From contig NZ_JBHUPT010000014.1 of assembly GCF_049056525.1 (NCBI RefSeq), positions 62,001 through 126,000 of the forward strand: a DNA stretch of 64,000 bases, in the 5' to 3' direction. Position numbers and translations under genes: made by a program. Below the pieces are notes generated by a model that was given only the letters and a program-made list of their open reading frames with translations, ran no database searches and was not told the origin of the DNA. Source of the DNA: Leisingera coralii (GTDB lineage Bacteria; Pseudomonadota; Alphaproteobacteria; Rhodobacterales; Rhodobacteraceae). This document shows, piece after piece, positions 47,069-56,054 of this stretch (position 1 is the first letter of the stretch; each line of letters starts with the position of its first letter).

Positions 47069-49233
47069 GACCGCCTGTACTGTTTGCTGCCGCTTTTTAC
47101 GGAAAATCCGCTCAGCGAGATGGTAAAGCCGAAATCCGTTGTCGGCTCAACACTTGTTGTTGAGGTATAGCGGCGGTTGACCGAAACGTCGACCGTCACG
47201 CATTCGTTGCTGTACGCCACGCCGAGGCCCGCGCGGGTGGCTTGGGCGCCGGCGATGTCATACCGCAGCCGGGCGCTGGCAGACCAGTTGGGGTTGATGT
47301 CATAGCGACCGTCAACCCACAGCTCCGAGCTTTCCTCATCCCGGTCCTCGTCCGGGTCAGTGCCCAGCCACAGGTAGGTGCCGGCAAGGCTGGAACGGCC
47401 GGTGTGCCATTCGCCGCGGAATTCGGCCTTGGAGAAATTGAGCGAACCGTTCAGCAGGCCGCGGGTGGAGATCGCCAGGCTGTCGCCGTATTTGATCTGG
47501 CCTGCGAGCAGGATGTCCGAGGTGGTGCCGCCCAGCCCCGAGCTCTTGGTGAACCGGTCGTCGCCGTCGCTGCGCAGCACCTGGCCCGCGGTGGCATAGG
47601 CCTGCCAGCCGGTGGGCGCGTAGCGGGCCCAGTTGGCGCCGTAGACCAGGGTCAGCCCGTCTTCGCGGGCATCGGTTGAGGGGAAGCGCGACAGCGACAG
47701 CAGGTTGCCCTGGTCGAATTCGACAAAGCGGCTTTCCTCGCTGACCACGTCGCCGCCGCCCTCGTCGCGCCAGCCCAGCTGCAGGATTGGCTCCAGATAC
47801 TGGCTGGCGCCGCCGGCTTCGCGTCGGCTCATCGGCAGGCGCAGGGTGAGCGCGCTGCGCGGAGTGAGGCGGGTGACTTCTTCGGTGAAGAAGGCGTCGT
47901 CGTAGGCGCGGAAGGCATCGCCTGCGGCGCCAATTTCCCATTCCGCGAGGATGCCGTAGCCCAGGCGCCAGCTGCGGCGCCAGTCGACATCGGCGGTCAG
48001 CCGGGACAGGTCGCGGCCGTTGCTGTCGGTGGCGGTGGCCTCGACGCTGGAGCTGCGGTGGTGGCCGTGGCCCTGCAGCGTCAGCCGCAGCTCACCACCG
48101 GTGAGGGCCGGAAAATACCGGGTCTGATAAAAGGCCTCGGCAATGCCGGAAGGGATGTCGCTCTGCTCCTCGCTGTCGCGCAGGGTCTTGTAGTGGGTAA
48201 GCGAGGTCCGGAACAGGCTGTCGCGCTTGGACCGCGTAAGCACCGCCTCGGACCGCAGGCGGTCCAGGTCGGGCAGGCCGTAGTCGGCGACATAGGCGTC
48301 GTCCGAGACCGCCTTGACGTCGAAGGTGAAGCGGAAGTCGCGCGGCAGGTCGAACTGGCCTTCGCCAAAGAGATAACCGCGGTCCTCGCCGGAGAACAGG
48401 TCATCGCGGGTATAGGCGCCGTTGAATTCGATCCTGCCGCGGCGGAACGCCTGGCGGTAGCGCACATCCAGCGTCTGGGTGCTGGAGGAGATATAGGGGG
48501 CCAGCGTCAGGTCGCGGTGCGGGCCGAGGGTGAAGAAATACGGCACCTTCACCCCGGTGCCGAGGTTCGAGGTGGAGCGCACGGACGGCACCAGAAACCC
48601 GCTGGCGCGCTCCAGCGAGGGATCCGGCAGGCGGATCGCCGGGAAATAGAACACCGGCACATCCAGCACCCGCAGCTGGGCGCTCTCGAAATAGAGCTGG
48701 CGTTCCTGCTGGTCGTGGATCACCCGCTCGGCCCGGATCTGCCACAGCGGCGGGCGGCCGTCGTCGCAGACGTGGCAGGAGGTGACGGCGGTCTTGTACA
48801 ACTGGGTGTAGCGGCCGCTGACCCGGGTCATCTGCAGCGAGGCCAGCTGCAGCTGCTGCTGGAACACCATGCGGGCGCCGGTCAGCAGGCCGTTGCGCAG
48901 GTCCTGGTCCAGCTCGGCGGCGTTGGCCAGGATGGTGATGTCGCCGTCCTGATCGATGCGGATCGGGCCTTCGATCTGCAGGGTGCCGGTGCTCTGGTCA
49001 AAGGTGATCTTGCGGGCGCGCAGCCGGATATTGCCCTGGAACGCCTCAACGTTGCCCTCGGCCACCAGGGTGCGGTCCGGGGTGATGAAGACCTGGTCGG
49101 CCACCAGCATCGCAGGCTGCGCCGGATCGGGCGGCACTGCGGTCTGCGCTTGCAGGTCAGGGGCTGTCAGCGCCAGCCAGGGCAGTACGGCGGAAAGAAG
49201 CAGCGCCCGGCGCAGATTACCCGTCTTCGGCAT
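47053..49233 (-). CDS. lptD: LPS assembly protein LptD
   Basis: 726 residues. A signal peptide (LLLSAVLPWLALTAPDLQAQ) is followed by an OstA/LptA-like N-terminal domain (LVADQVFITPDRTLVAEGNVEAF, AELDQDLRNGLLTGARMVF) and a large beta-barrel of alternating amphipathic strands ending near NRRYTSTTSVEPTTDFGFTISLSGF. Cys155 and Cys158 (TSCHVCDD) are early disulfide candidates. It places LPS in the outer leaflet with LptE. Overlaps lptG by 17 bp. Confidence 0.94.
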   Translation of the reverse strand: MPKTGNLRRALLLSAVLPWLALTAPDLQAQTAVPPDPAQPAMLVADQVFITPDRTLVAEGNVEAFQGNIRLRARKITFDQSTGTLQIEGPIRIDQDGDITILANAAELDQDLRNGLLTGARMVFQQQLQLASLQMTRVSGRYTQLYKTAVTSCHVCDDGRPPLWQIRAERVIHDQQERQLYFESAQLRVLDVPVFYFPAIRLPDPSLERASGFLVPSVRSTSNLGTGVKVPYFFTLGPHRDLTLAPYISSSTQTLDVRYRQAFRRGRIEFNGAYTRDDLFSGEDRGYLFGEGQFDLPRDFRFTFDVKAVSDDAYVADYGLPDLDRLRSEAVLTRSKRDSLFRTSLTHYKTLRDSEEQSDIPSGIAEAFYQTRYFPALTGGELRLTLQGHGHHRSSSVEATATDSNGRDLSRLTADVDWRRSWRLGYGILAEWEIGAAGDAFRAYDDAFFTEEVTRLTPRSALTLRLPMSRREAGGASQYLEPILQLGWRDEGGGDVVSEESRFVEFDQGNLLSLSRFPSTDAREDGLTLVYGANWARYAPTGWQAYATAGQVLRSDGDDRFTKSSGLGGTTSDILLAGQIKYGDSLAISTRGLLNGSLNFSKAEFRGEWHTGRSSLAGTYLWLGTDPDEDRDEESSELWVDGRYDINPNWSASARLRYDIAGAQATRAGLGVAYSNECVTVDVSVNRRYTSTTSVEPTTDFGFTISLSGFSVKSGSKQYRRSCSKT

Positions 49234-50320
49234 GGAGAAGCAGTCCCAAGGTCAACAATATTGCAGCGGCGGGCGGCGCCCAGGCGGCCAGCGCCACCGG
49301 GATTTGCCCGTTCTCGCCAAGGATTTGCGCGAAATTGCGGATGAAATAAAGCCCGAAACCCAGCAGCACCGCCATCAGCACCGCAAGGCCGGTGCCGCCA
49401 AAGCGCGCGTGCCGCATCGTGAAGGACGCGCCGACCAGCACCATGGCGATCAGGAACAGCGGCCGGGCCAGCTCTGCCTGATAGCGGACCTCATAGCGCT
49501 TGGTGGTAAAGCCGGCGGCAGAAAGCTCGCGGATGGTGGCGGGCAGGTCGTAGATCGAAATACCGCTGGAGGTGCCCAGCGTGTCGCGGATGCGGTCGGT
49601 GGTCAGCGTGGTCGGCAGCTGCAGCTCATCATGCTGGGCGGCGCCGGATTCCGGGTTGAGGCCGGCCGTGAGCGGCCAGGATTTGGCGTTGGTCAGGACC
49701 CAGTTGTTGCCGTCCAGCCGGGCGCTTTCGGCTGTGATGCGGCGCACCGGGCCGCCGCCGTTGGTATAGGCGTGGATCGAGACATCATACAGGGTGATGT
49801 CGGCGGCATCGCCGCTGTAGCCCTTGGCGTGAATGACCGACTGGCCGCGGGCGCCGCCCTGGCGCAGCCACAACCCTTCGCCGCTGAGCGACAGGGCGGA
49901 AGGGCCGCCATTGTGGTAGGTCTCAGCGAGATCCTGGTAGCGGTTGGCGGTGGCCGCCGCGATCGGGTTCAGCATGGTGACCGCCAGGCCGCCGATCGCG
50001 GCCGCCACCAGCACCGGCGCCGCCAGCGCCCGGATGCCGGAGCGTCCGATGGCGCGGGTCACCACCAGCTCGCTGCTGCGGGCGAGGCCGACAAACAGCA
50101 CGATGGTGGTGAGGATCATGATCAGCGGCAGGAACTCGCTGAGCGCGGCCGGGATGTTCAGCAGGCTCAGGCCCACCAGCTGCGGCAGGCCGAGCCCGGC
50201 GCCTTCGAAGCGGCGGATCTGCTCGTTCAGGTCGATCAGCACCACCAGCGTCATCAGAACCGCGCAGATCACCAGAAACCATTGCAGGAAGCGGCGCGCG
50301 TAATAGAGATCCAGCTTCAT
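49217..50320 (-). CDS. lptG: LPS export permease LptG
   Basis: 367 residues of the LptF/LptG (YjgP/YjgQ) family. The N-terminus MKLDLYYARRFLQWFLVICAVLMTLVVLIDLNEQIRRF is typical; three N-terminal and three C-terminal membrane segments flank a periplasmic beta-jellyroll (about 100-265). With LptF and LptB it extracts LPS from the inner membrane. ATG 50320 overlaps the lptF stop (4 bp), so the two are coupled. A frame opening further upstream lies within lptF. Confidence 0.93.
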   Translation of the reverse strand: MKLDLYYARRFLQWFLVICAVLMTLVVLIDLNEQIRRFEGAGLGLPQLVGLSLLNIPAALSEFLPLIMILTTIVLFVGLARSSELVVTRAIGRSGIRALAAPVLVAAAIGGLAVTMLNPIAAATANRYQDLAETYHNGGPSALSLSGEGLWLRQGGARGQSVIHAKGYSGDAADITLYDVSIHAYTNGGGPVRRITAESARLDGNNWVLTNAKSWPLTAGLNPESGAAQHDELQLPTTLTTDRIRDTLGTSSGISIYDLPATIRELSAAGFTTKRYEVRYQAELARPLFLIAMVLVGASFTMRHARFGGTGLAVLMAVLLGFGLYFIRNFAQILGENGQIPVALAAWAPPAAAILLTLGLLLHAEDG

Positions 50321-51435
50321 GCGGAGGCCTCCTGCCGGATGCGCTTGGGCCGGGACGCCAGGATCAGGAAGATCAGCGCCACCGCAAGCCCCAAAAGGGT
50401 CGGCAGGTAGATCAGCGGCCACAGGCTGGGGTTCTCCAGCACCGGCTCCGACACGACGCCGCGCAGGCCCTCGACAAAGATCAGCACGACAAAGGCCAGG
50501 AAGGCCTGGCGCCAGACGCCGAAGCGGGAGAAGGTGCCCAGCATCAGTGTTGAAAACCCGATCATCGCCACCGCCACGCAGACCAGCGCACGGGCAAAGC
50601 GCAGGTGCAGCTCCTCTGCCTGGGCGCCTGCGGAATAACCGTCGGTGCGGGTGACGGCCTCTGTGGCGGTCATCAGCTCCAGGCTCGGGATGGCGCGGAT
50701 GTTGCGGGCCGGGTTCTCAGCTTGTCGCGCCAGCGTGCTGATATCGTATGAAAAATCCGAAAAGAACGTGGTCGACAGCCGCTGCGTCGTGTGGTCCAGC
50801 CGCTGCGCCATGCCTTCCACCATGATCAGATGCGCGCTGCTCTCGTCGCGCACCAGAAAGGCGCGGGCACCGGTGTAGGTCACCGTCAGTTCCGGGTCGC
50901 GGCGGTCCGACAGGAAGACATCGTTCAGGGTGCCGTCCGGGTCGATCTGGCGGATATAGAAGGTGACGCCATCCGCCGGGTGCAGGAAGTCGCCCTCGCT
51001 CAGCAGCTTGGCGGTGATGTTGCGGGAGACCTCGCTTTCGCGCTCTTCCAGCTGGCTGATCGAGGCGGGCAGCAGATAATGGGTCAGCGCCGACATCATC
51101 AGCGCGGTAATGACGCCAAAGGCCAGGGCAGGCCGCGCCATCTGCCAGGGGCTGGTGCCGGTGGCGCGCAGCACCGTCAGTTCGCTCTCGCTGTTGAGCC
51201 GGTTGGTGACCCAGACCGAGGCACCAAAGGCGGCAATCGGCAGCACCATGCGGATCAGGTTCGGCAGGGTGAGAGCGGTGAATTCCAGAAACACCAGTGC
51301 CGACTGGCCATTGCCGATCAGCCGGTCGAACAGCACGACGGCCCGGTTGACCCAGAACACGGCCACCAGAATCAGGGCAAAGAAGCCGAAGAAGAGCAGA
51401 TACTGTGACAACACATATCTGTCGTAGCGTGACAC
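50317..51435 (-). CDS. lptF: LPS export permease LptF
   Basis: 372 residues. SRYDRYVLSQYLLFFGFFALILVAVFWVNRAVVLFDRLI opens the protein; the same three-plus-three membrane layout as LptG surrounds a periplasmic domain. GTG 51435 has ggggggatcgg upstream, which fixes the start; frames further up run into non-coding DNA. It is the first gene of the minus-strand run lptF-lptG-lptD-surA-pdxA-rsmA-pdxJ and is divergent from pepA (191 bp), the same divergence as in E. coli. Confidence 0.92.
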   Translation of the reverse strand: MSRYDRYVLSQYLLFFGFFALILVAVFWVNRAVVLFDRLIGNGQSALVFLEFTALTLPNLIRMVLPIAAFGASVWVTNRLNSESELTVLRATGTSPWQMARPALAFGVITALMMSALTHYLLPASISQLEERESEVSRNITAKLLSEGDFLHPADGVTFYIRQIDPDGTLNDVFLSDRRDPELTVTYTGARAFLVRDESSAHLIMVEGMAQRLDHTTQRLSTTFFSDFSYDISTLARQAENPARNIRAIPSLELMTATEAVTRTDGYSAGAQAEELHLRFARALVCVAVAMIGFSTLMLGTFSRFGVWRQAFLAFVVLIFVEGLRGVVSEPVLENPSLWPLIYLPTLLGLAVALIFLILASRPKRIRQEASA

Positions 51436-51626
51436 CCGATCCCCCCAGATCTTGCCATTGTTATTTTGCCGGACCTTAGTGGATTTGCTTGGCGGGGAAA
51501 ACTGCATTCTCGCAAGGCGGCGGGATCGGCGGCGGATTGCGGATGTGCGCGGGTCTGGCCAAGCGCTGCTGCGCAGGATACCTCTTGAGCCAACAATCAG
51601 GTGATACCAGCAGGAGTTCGCAAATA

Positions 51627-53102
51627 ATGAGCAGTCTTACCCCGATCCGTTTTGCCGAATACGATCCCAAGGCGCTGGCAGAGATGACCGGCCGCGTGGC
51701 GGTGATGGTCACGCCGGAAGGCAGCATGGATCAGGCGGCGCGCAGTGCCAACCGGCTCAGCAAGGGCGCCATTGCCCGGCTGATCGAGTCCGAGGGGTTC
51801 AAGAAGGCCAAGACCGGCGACGTGATCTCTTTGGGCTGGCCTGCCGGGATGCAGGCGGAGGCGCTGGACGTGCTGGTTCTGCCGCGCAAGCTGACACCGG
51901 TGGAGGCCCGCAAGGCAGGCGCCAATCTGGCCAAGGGGGCCGCGGGCAAGCGTCTGACGGTGATGGCCGGCAGCATGAACAAGGCCGCCGATCTGACCCA
52001 GGGGATTGCGCTGCGGGACTATGATTTCGACAACCACAAGTCGCCGAAGGACGACAAGCCCGAAGGCGAAGTGGTGATCGCTTGCAAGGCGCCGTCGGAG
52101 TTGGAGGCCGCCTGCGCGCCGCTGCTGGCGGTGGCTGAGGGCGTGCATATGACCCGCGACCTGGTCAATGAGCCGGCCAATGTGCTGACCACCACGGAAT
52201 TCGCCCGCCGCATCGAGGAGATGAAGGAGATCGGCCTGGAGGTCGAGATCCTGGAAGAGGCGGACCTGGAAAAGCTGGGCATGCGCACGCTGCTGAGCGT
52301 CGGGCAGGGTTCGGACAGCCCGTCCAAGGTGGCGGTGATGCAGTGGAAGGGCGGCGCCAAGGACGCTGCGCCGCTGGCGCTGGTCGGCAAGGGCGTGGTG
52401 TTCGACACCGGCGGCATTTCCCTGAAGCCCGCTGCTGGCATGGAAGAGATGACCATGGACATGGGCGGGGCTGGCGTGGTGGCCGGCACCATGAAGGCGC
52501 TGGCGCTGCGTAAGGCCAAGGCAAATGTGGTCGGCCTGGTCGGTCTCGTGGAAAACATGCCCTCCGGCAATGCCACCCGCCCGGGCGACGTGGTGAAGTC
52601 GATGAAGGGCGACACCGTCGAGATCATCAACACCGATGCCGAGGGGCGTTTGGTGCTGTGCGACGTCCTTTGGTACGCGCAGGAGCGGTTCAAGCCTGCA
52701 GGTGTGATTGACCTCGCGACGCTGACCGGCGCCATCATCATCGGGCTGGGGCATGAAAATGCCGGCGTTTTCTCCAATGACGATGATCTTTGCAATGCCT
52801 TCCTGAAGGCTTCCAAGGCGGAGGACGAGGGCGCCTGGCGGATGCCCTTGGGCAAAGCCTATGACGAGCAGCTGAAATCGCGCATCGCCGACATGAAGAA
52901 CGTGGGCGGACGTCCTGCGGGCTCGATCACTGCGGCGCAGTTTCTGCAGCGGTTCATCAAGGACGATATGCCGTGGATCCATCTGGATATCGCCGGCGTT
53001 GCCTCTGTCAGCAAGGACACGGACTATGCGCCCAAAGGCGCCACCGGCTGGGGCGTGATGGCGCTGAGCCGGCTGGTCGCGGACAAGTTCGAGGCGGAAT
53101 AA
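51627..53102 (+). CDS. pepA: Leucyl aminopeptidase (M17)
   Basis: 491 residues. N-terminal macro-like domain, then the metallopeptidase: VGKGVVFDTGGISLKPAAGMEEM (Lys and Asp ligands, about 258), NTDAEGRLVLCD (family signature, about 336) and ATLTGAIIIGLG. It removes N-terminal residues from peptides with two Mn/Zn ions; in E. coli the same protein also binds DNA. ATG 51627 has aggag upstream. Coupled to holC (6-bp gap). Confidence 0.95.
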   Translation: MSSLTPIRFAEYDPKALAEMTGRVAVMVTPEGSMDQAARSANRLSKGAIARLIESEGFKKAKTGDVISLGWPAGMQAEALDVLVLPRKLTPVEARKAGANLAKGAAGKRLTVMAGSMNKAADLTQGIALRDYDFDNHKSPKDDKPEGEVVIACKAPSELEAACAPLLAVAEGVHMTRDLVNEPANVLTTTEFARRIEEMKEIGLEVEILEEADLEKLGMRTLLSVGQGSDSPSKVAVMQWKGGAKDAAPLALVGKGVVFDTGGISLKPAAGMEEMTMDMGGAGVVAGTMKALALRKAKANVVGLVGLVENMPSGNATRPGDVVKSMKGDTVEIINTDAEGRLVLCDVLWYAQERFKPAGVIDLATLTGAIIIGLGHENAGVFSNDDDLCNAFLKASKAEDEGAWRMPLGKAYDEQLKSRIADMKNVGGRPAGSITAAQFLQRFIKDDMPWIHLDIAGVASVSKDTDYAPKGATGWGVMALSRLVADKFEAE

Positions 53103-53108
53103 GACTTC

Positions 53109-53567
53109 ATGGGGGCTGCCTATTTCTACCATCTGACCCGCAGGCCGCTGGAGGAGACCCTTCCGGTGCTGCTGGACAAGGCGCTCGGGGCGGGCTGGCG
53201 CATCGCGGTGCGCGGACGCGACCCTGAGCGCATGGCCTGGCTGGATGACCGTTTGTGGCTGGGACCGGAAGAGAGCTTTCTCGCCCACGGCCTGGCGGGC
53301 GGCCCCCACGACGCGCTGCAGCCGGTCCTGCTGACGGCAGGGCCGGAGGCGGCCAATAGCCCTGATTGCGTGATGGCGGTGGATGGCGCCGCCGTCAGCG
53401 CCGAGGAGGTGCAGGCGCTGAGCCGCGTCTGCATCCTGTTCGACGGCACCGATCCCGAAGCCGTGCAGCACGCCCGCACCCAGTGGAAAAGCCTGACAGA
53501 CGCCGGCTGCTCCGCCCAGTACTGGTCGGAGGAAAGCGGGCGCTGGGAAAAGAAGGCAGAGAAATAG
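53109..53567 (+). CDS. holC: DNA polymerase III subunit chi
   Basis: 152 residues. AYFYHLTRRPLEETLPVLLDKALGAGWRIAVRG at the start and MAWLDDRLWLGPEESFLAHGL (about 45) are the chi pattern; the C-terminus QWKSLTDAGCSAQYWSEESGRWEKK is typical. Chi links the clamp loader to single-strand-binding protein. The pepA-holC order is the same as in E. coli. Confidence 0.93.
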   Translation: MGAAYFYHLTRRPLEETLPVLLDKALGAGWRIAVRGRDPERMAWLDDRLWLGPEESFLAHGLAGGPHDALQPVLLTAGPEAANSPDCVMAVDGAAVSAEEVQALSRVCILFDGTDPEAVQHARTQWKSLTDAGCSAQYWSEESGRWEKKAEK

Positions 53568-53702
53568 GCCGCCCAGCCCGCGTCATCGGCAGGTTTCCGC
53601 CAGTTTCCTTCGGATTTATTTCAATTGTGCAGTAAATGCTCGCCTGACCGCGGCGAGCACAGTAATCCTCCCGGTCAAAAGACCAGAACACTGGGGGGAC
53701 AG

Positions 53703-54254
53703 ATGATTTTGAAGCGTGCGTTTTCGCGGGCGCGGCTGCTGCCTGTTGTTGGGGCGGGGCTGCTGATCCTGGCCAACTGCGGCGGCATCCAGGGCGGCTC
53801 CGTAAGCCGGGCTGAGGTAGACGTGGAGCGTCTGGATTTTGCAGTGCAGGAAGTTCAATCCCTGCGTTCCAAGGGCAAGCGGGTCTGGTGCGTACCCTTT
53901 GCACGCAATGCCAGCGGCATCGAAATCTACGGCAATGCCAAGACCTGGTGGACACAGGCCAAGGGCCAGTTCAGCCGCGGGAATGAGCCGAAGCCCGGGG
54001 CGGTGATGGCGTTTCAGGCGACCCGTTCCAACCCGCTGGGCCATGTTGCGGTGGTGTCCAAGGTCGAAGATTCCCGCAGGATCGAGGTCAACCACGCCAA
54101 TTGGCACCGCAACAAGGTGTCGCTGGGCATGGCGGTGATCGATGTGTCGGCGGCCAATGACTGGTCCGCCGTGAGATTGGAAAGCAACCCGGGCGCGTTC
54201 GGGCGGGTTTACCCCATCCTCGGCTTCATTTCGGCGGATCCCGACGCCGGATGA
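53703..54254 (+). CDS. CHAP-domain lipoprotein
   Basis: 183 residues. The signal peptide ends LILANC with Cys26 as the probable lipidation site, although Asn before Cys is unusual. The CHAP amidase core shows Cys63 in VWCVPFARNASGI, His114 in LGHVAVVSK and HANW (131-134), the expected Cys-His-Asn order. CHAP enzymes cut peptidoglycan or glutathionylspermidine amides. An envelope peptidoglycan role is the simplest reading. Single gene. Confidence 0.8.
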   Translation: MILKRAFSRARLLPVVGAGLLILANCGGIQGGSVSRAEVDVERLDFAVQEVQSLRSKGKRVWCVPFARNASGIEIYGNAKTWWTQAKGQFSRGNEPKPGAVMAFQATRSNPLGHVAVVSKVEDSRRIEVNHANWHRNKVSLGMAVIDVSAANDWSAVRLESNPGAFGRVYPILGFISADPDAG

Positions 54255-54273
54255 GGCAAGGGGCGGACAGCTG

Positions 54274-54690
54274 TCAGCTGTTCTGAATGCCGCCGCGCTG
54301 GATCATCCGGCCGGAAATTTTTTCAAAGGCTCTGCGCCACAGGGCTTCGAGCTCCGGAGTGAAATCGTCTTCCAGCGCGTTGCGCAGGGAGTCGACCAGT
54401 GCTTCCTCCATTGGGGCAAAGTGAGAAATGTGGACGCCGAGGCTTGCGTGTCTCTTGCCGAGTTCCTGGAAGTGCGGGTCGACGGCTGATTCATCGTCAA
54501 GCTTGGCAAGAATGACGCCCAGGGTCGTCATGAACTTCATGCCTTGGCCTTCCAGATCTTCCCGGAAAAGCTGCCGCAGCTCGGGCGCGTGCCGGAACAG
54601 CGCGTCGTAGAAGAACGTGGGGTCCCTGACGGCCTCATCTTTCAGCTTGCTGTAACTTTCTCTCAGTTGTTCCAGTTCTGCGTCTGTCAC
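54274..54690 (-). CDS. Single-domain globin
   Basis: 138 residues, a stand-alone globin of the bacterial haemoglobin/flavohaemoglobin type. FFYDALFRHAPELRQLFRED and GMKFMTTLGVILAKL cover the B to E helices, and the proximal haem ligand is His81 in ELGKRHASLGV. The distal Gln/Tyr arrangement of NO-dioxygenases is not evident. Oxygen or nitric oxide handling is likely. Convergent with the CHAP gene. Confidence 0.82.
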   Translation of the reverse strand: MTDAELEQLRESYSKLKDEAVRDPTFFYDALFRHAPELRQLFREDLEGQGMKFMTTLGVILAKLDDESAVDPHFQELGKRHASLGVHISHFAPMEEALVDSLRNALEDDFTPELEALWRRAFEKISGRMIQRGGIQNS

Positions 54691-54807
54691 GGGGATATCA
54701 TGCTCCTTTCTGGTGTCTCAGTTGCCATCCAGCTTAGGAGCAAAGCAGCCGGAATTCCTTGATCCGGCTCAATAACCTGAATTGCGGGGCCGCGGCGGAG
54801 GCAGCGG

Positions 54808-55389
54808 TTACCGCGTCAGAATCAGGGCGCCGTTGCGGATCTCGATGCTGGACCAGCGCTGAAGGTATCCCATGCCCAGCAGCGATTGCTCCAGCGCCCC
54901 CTTGTTGACCCAGACACGCACACCTGTGTCGGTAATACCGCCCAGCGACATTTCATCGAGCCAGACAGAGGCCGTGCGCACTTCGCCGTTAGCGGTCTGG
55001 GCGCGGCCGAGATAGGCGAGGTTTTCGGTATCGATCCCGGCACGCCGGGCGTCGCTTTCATTCAGAACGACCTGGCTGGCGCCGGTGTCGACAAGAAACT
55101 CGATGGGCGTGCCGTTGACATCAAGGGTCAGGTAGTAATGCCCGTCTGGTGCGCGCGGCACCTCGACCCGGCCTGCATCCACCGCAACGTTCTGCTGCGG
55201 GCGCACGGTCTGGCGGATGTCCTGCCACAGCCCGTAAGAGGCGATCACGCCAAGGAAAATGAAGCCCCAGACGGCGAACATCTGCAGCGTCTTGCCCAGG
55301 CTCTGGCGGTTCTGCACGAAAACCCAGGACCCCACCGCCACCAGCAGGATCACCAGATAGATAAACCGCCCGATTTCATAGTCGCCCAT
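54808..55389 (-). CDS. Membrane-anchored retropepsin-like aspartic protease
   Basis: 193 residues. Two membrane segments (about 9-27 and 37-55) are followed by a retroviral-type aspartyl protease domain: FLVDTGASQVVLN with catalytic Asp101-Thr-Gly103, then NGEVRTASVWLDEMSLGGI and LLGMGYLQRWSSIEIRNGALIL, as in the TIGR02281 family. One catalytic Asp per chain implies a dimer. The active site is likely periplasmic; the substrate is unknown. ggagg precedes ATG 55389. Confidence 0.85.
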   Translation of the reverse strand: MGDYEIGRFIYLVILLVAVGSWVFVQNRQSLGKTLQMFAVWGFIFLGVIASYGLWQDIRQTVRPQQNVAVDAGRVEVPRAPDGHYYLTLDVNGTPIEFLVDTGASQVVLNESDARRAGIDTENLAYLGRAQTANGEVRTASVWLDEMSLGGITDTGVRVWVNKGALEQSLLGMGYLQRWSSIEIRNGALILTR

Positions 55390-55433
55390 TTGCGCACCTC
55401 CTGAACAGAATGTAGGCGCACCAGTGCGGTATG

Positions 55434-56054
55434 CTAGCCGGCAAAGCCAAAGGCGCGCAGCCCGTCGAGCACGAATTGCACCGATAGCGCCGCCAGCAGC
55501 ATCCCCAGGAGACGGGTGACAACGGTGATGCCGGTCTTGCCCAGCAGCCGCTCGAACAGGCCGGAAAACAGGCACATCACCAGCAGGATTGCCAGCACCG
55601 CAATGACCACGCCCATGACCATGGCAAAGCCTGCGAAACCCGGCTGCTGGCCGGTCAGCAGGATCACGGTCGCGATGGAGCCGGGGCCTGCCATCAGCGG
55701 GATTGCCAGCGGAAAGACGGAGGGGTCGTCGAAGTCATCTTCCTCGCTGCGGTCTTCGCGCCGTTTGTTGCGGCGCTCGAACAGCATGTCGAGTGCCGTC
55801 AGGAACAGCAGCGCGCCGCCGGCCACACGGAAAGCGGGCATGGAGATGCCGATGAAGCCCAGCACCGCTTCGCCCAGGGCGGCGAAGATTGCCAGCAGGA
55901 CCGCGGCAGTGACCGTCGCCCGCAGCGCGATGGAGCGGCGGCGGGCAGAGGGCATGCCCTGAGTCAGGGCAATGAAAACCGGCGTCAGGCCGATCGGGTC
56001 GACAATGACGAACAGGGTGACGAAAGAGGTGATCAGAAATGCGGTGTCGATCAT
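55434..56054 (-). CDS. MarC family integral membrane protein
   Basis: 206 residues with six membrane segments. FVTLFVIVDPIGLTPVFIALT near residue 10 and PLAIPLMAGPGSIATVILLT near 118 are the MarC signatures; an acidic-basic cytoplasmic loop (ERRNKRREDRSEEDDFDD) sits between the halves. Despite the name, no antibiotic-resistance role is established for the family. ATG overlaps the ABC-F stop (ATGA), so translation is coupled. Confidence 0.9.
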   Translation of the reverse strand: MIDTAFLITSFVTLFVIVDPIGLTPVFIALTQGMPSARRRSIALRATVTAAVLLAIFAALGEAVLGFIGISMPAFRVAGGALLFLTALDMLFERRNKRREDRSEEDDFDDPSVFPLAIPLMAGPGSIATVILLTGQQPGFAGFAMVMGVVIAVLAILLVMCLFSGLFERLLGKTGITVVTRLLGMLLAALSVQFVLDGLRAFGFAG

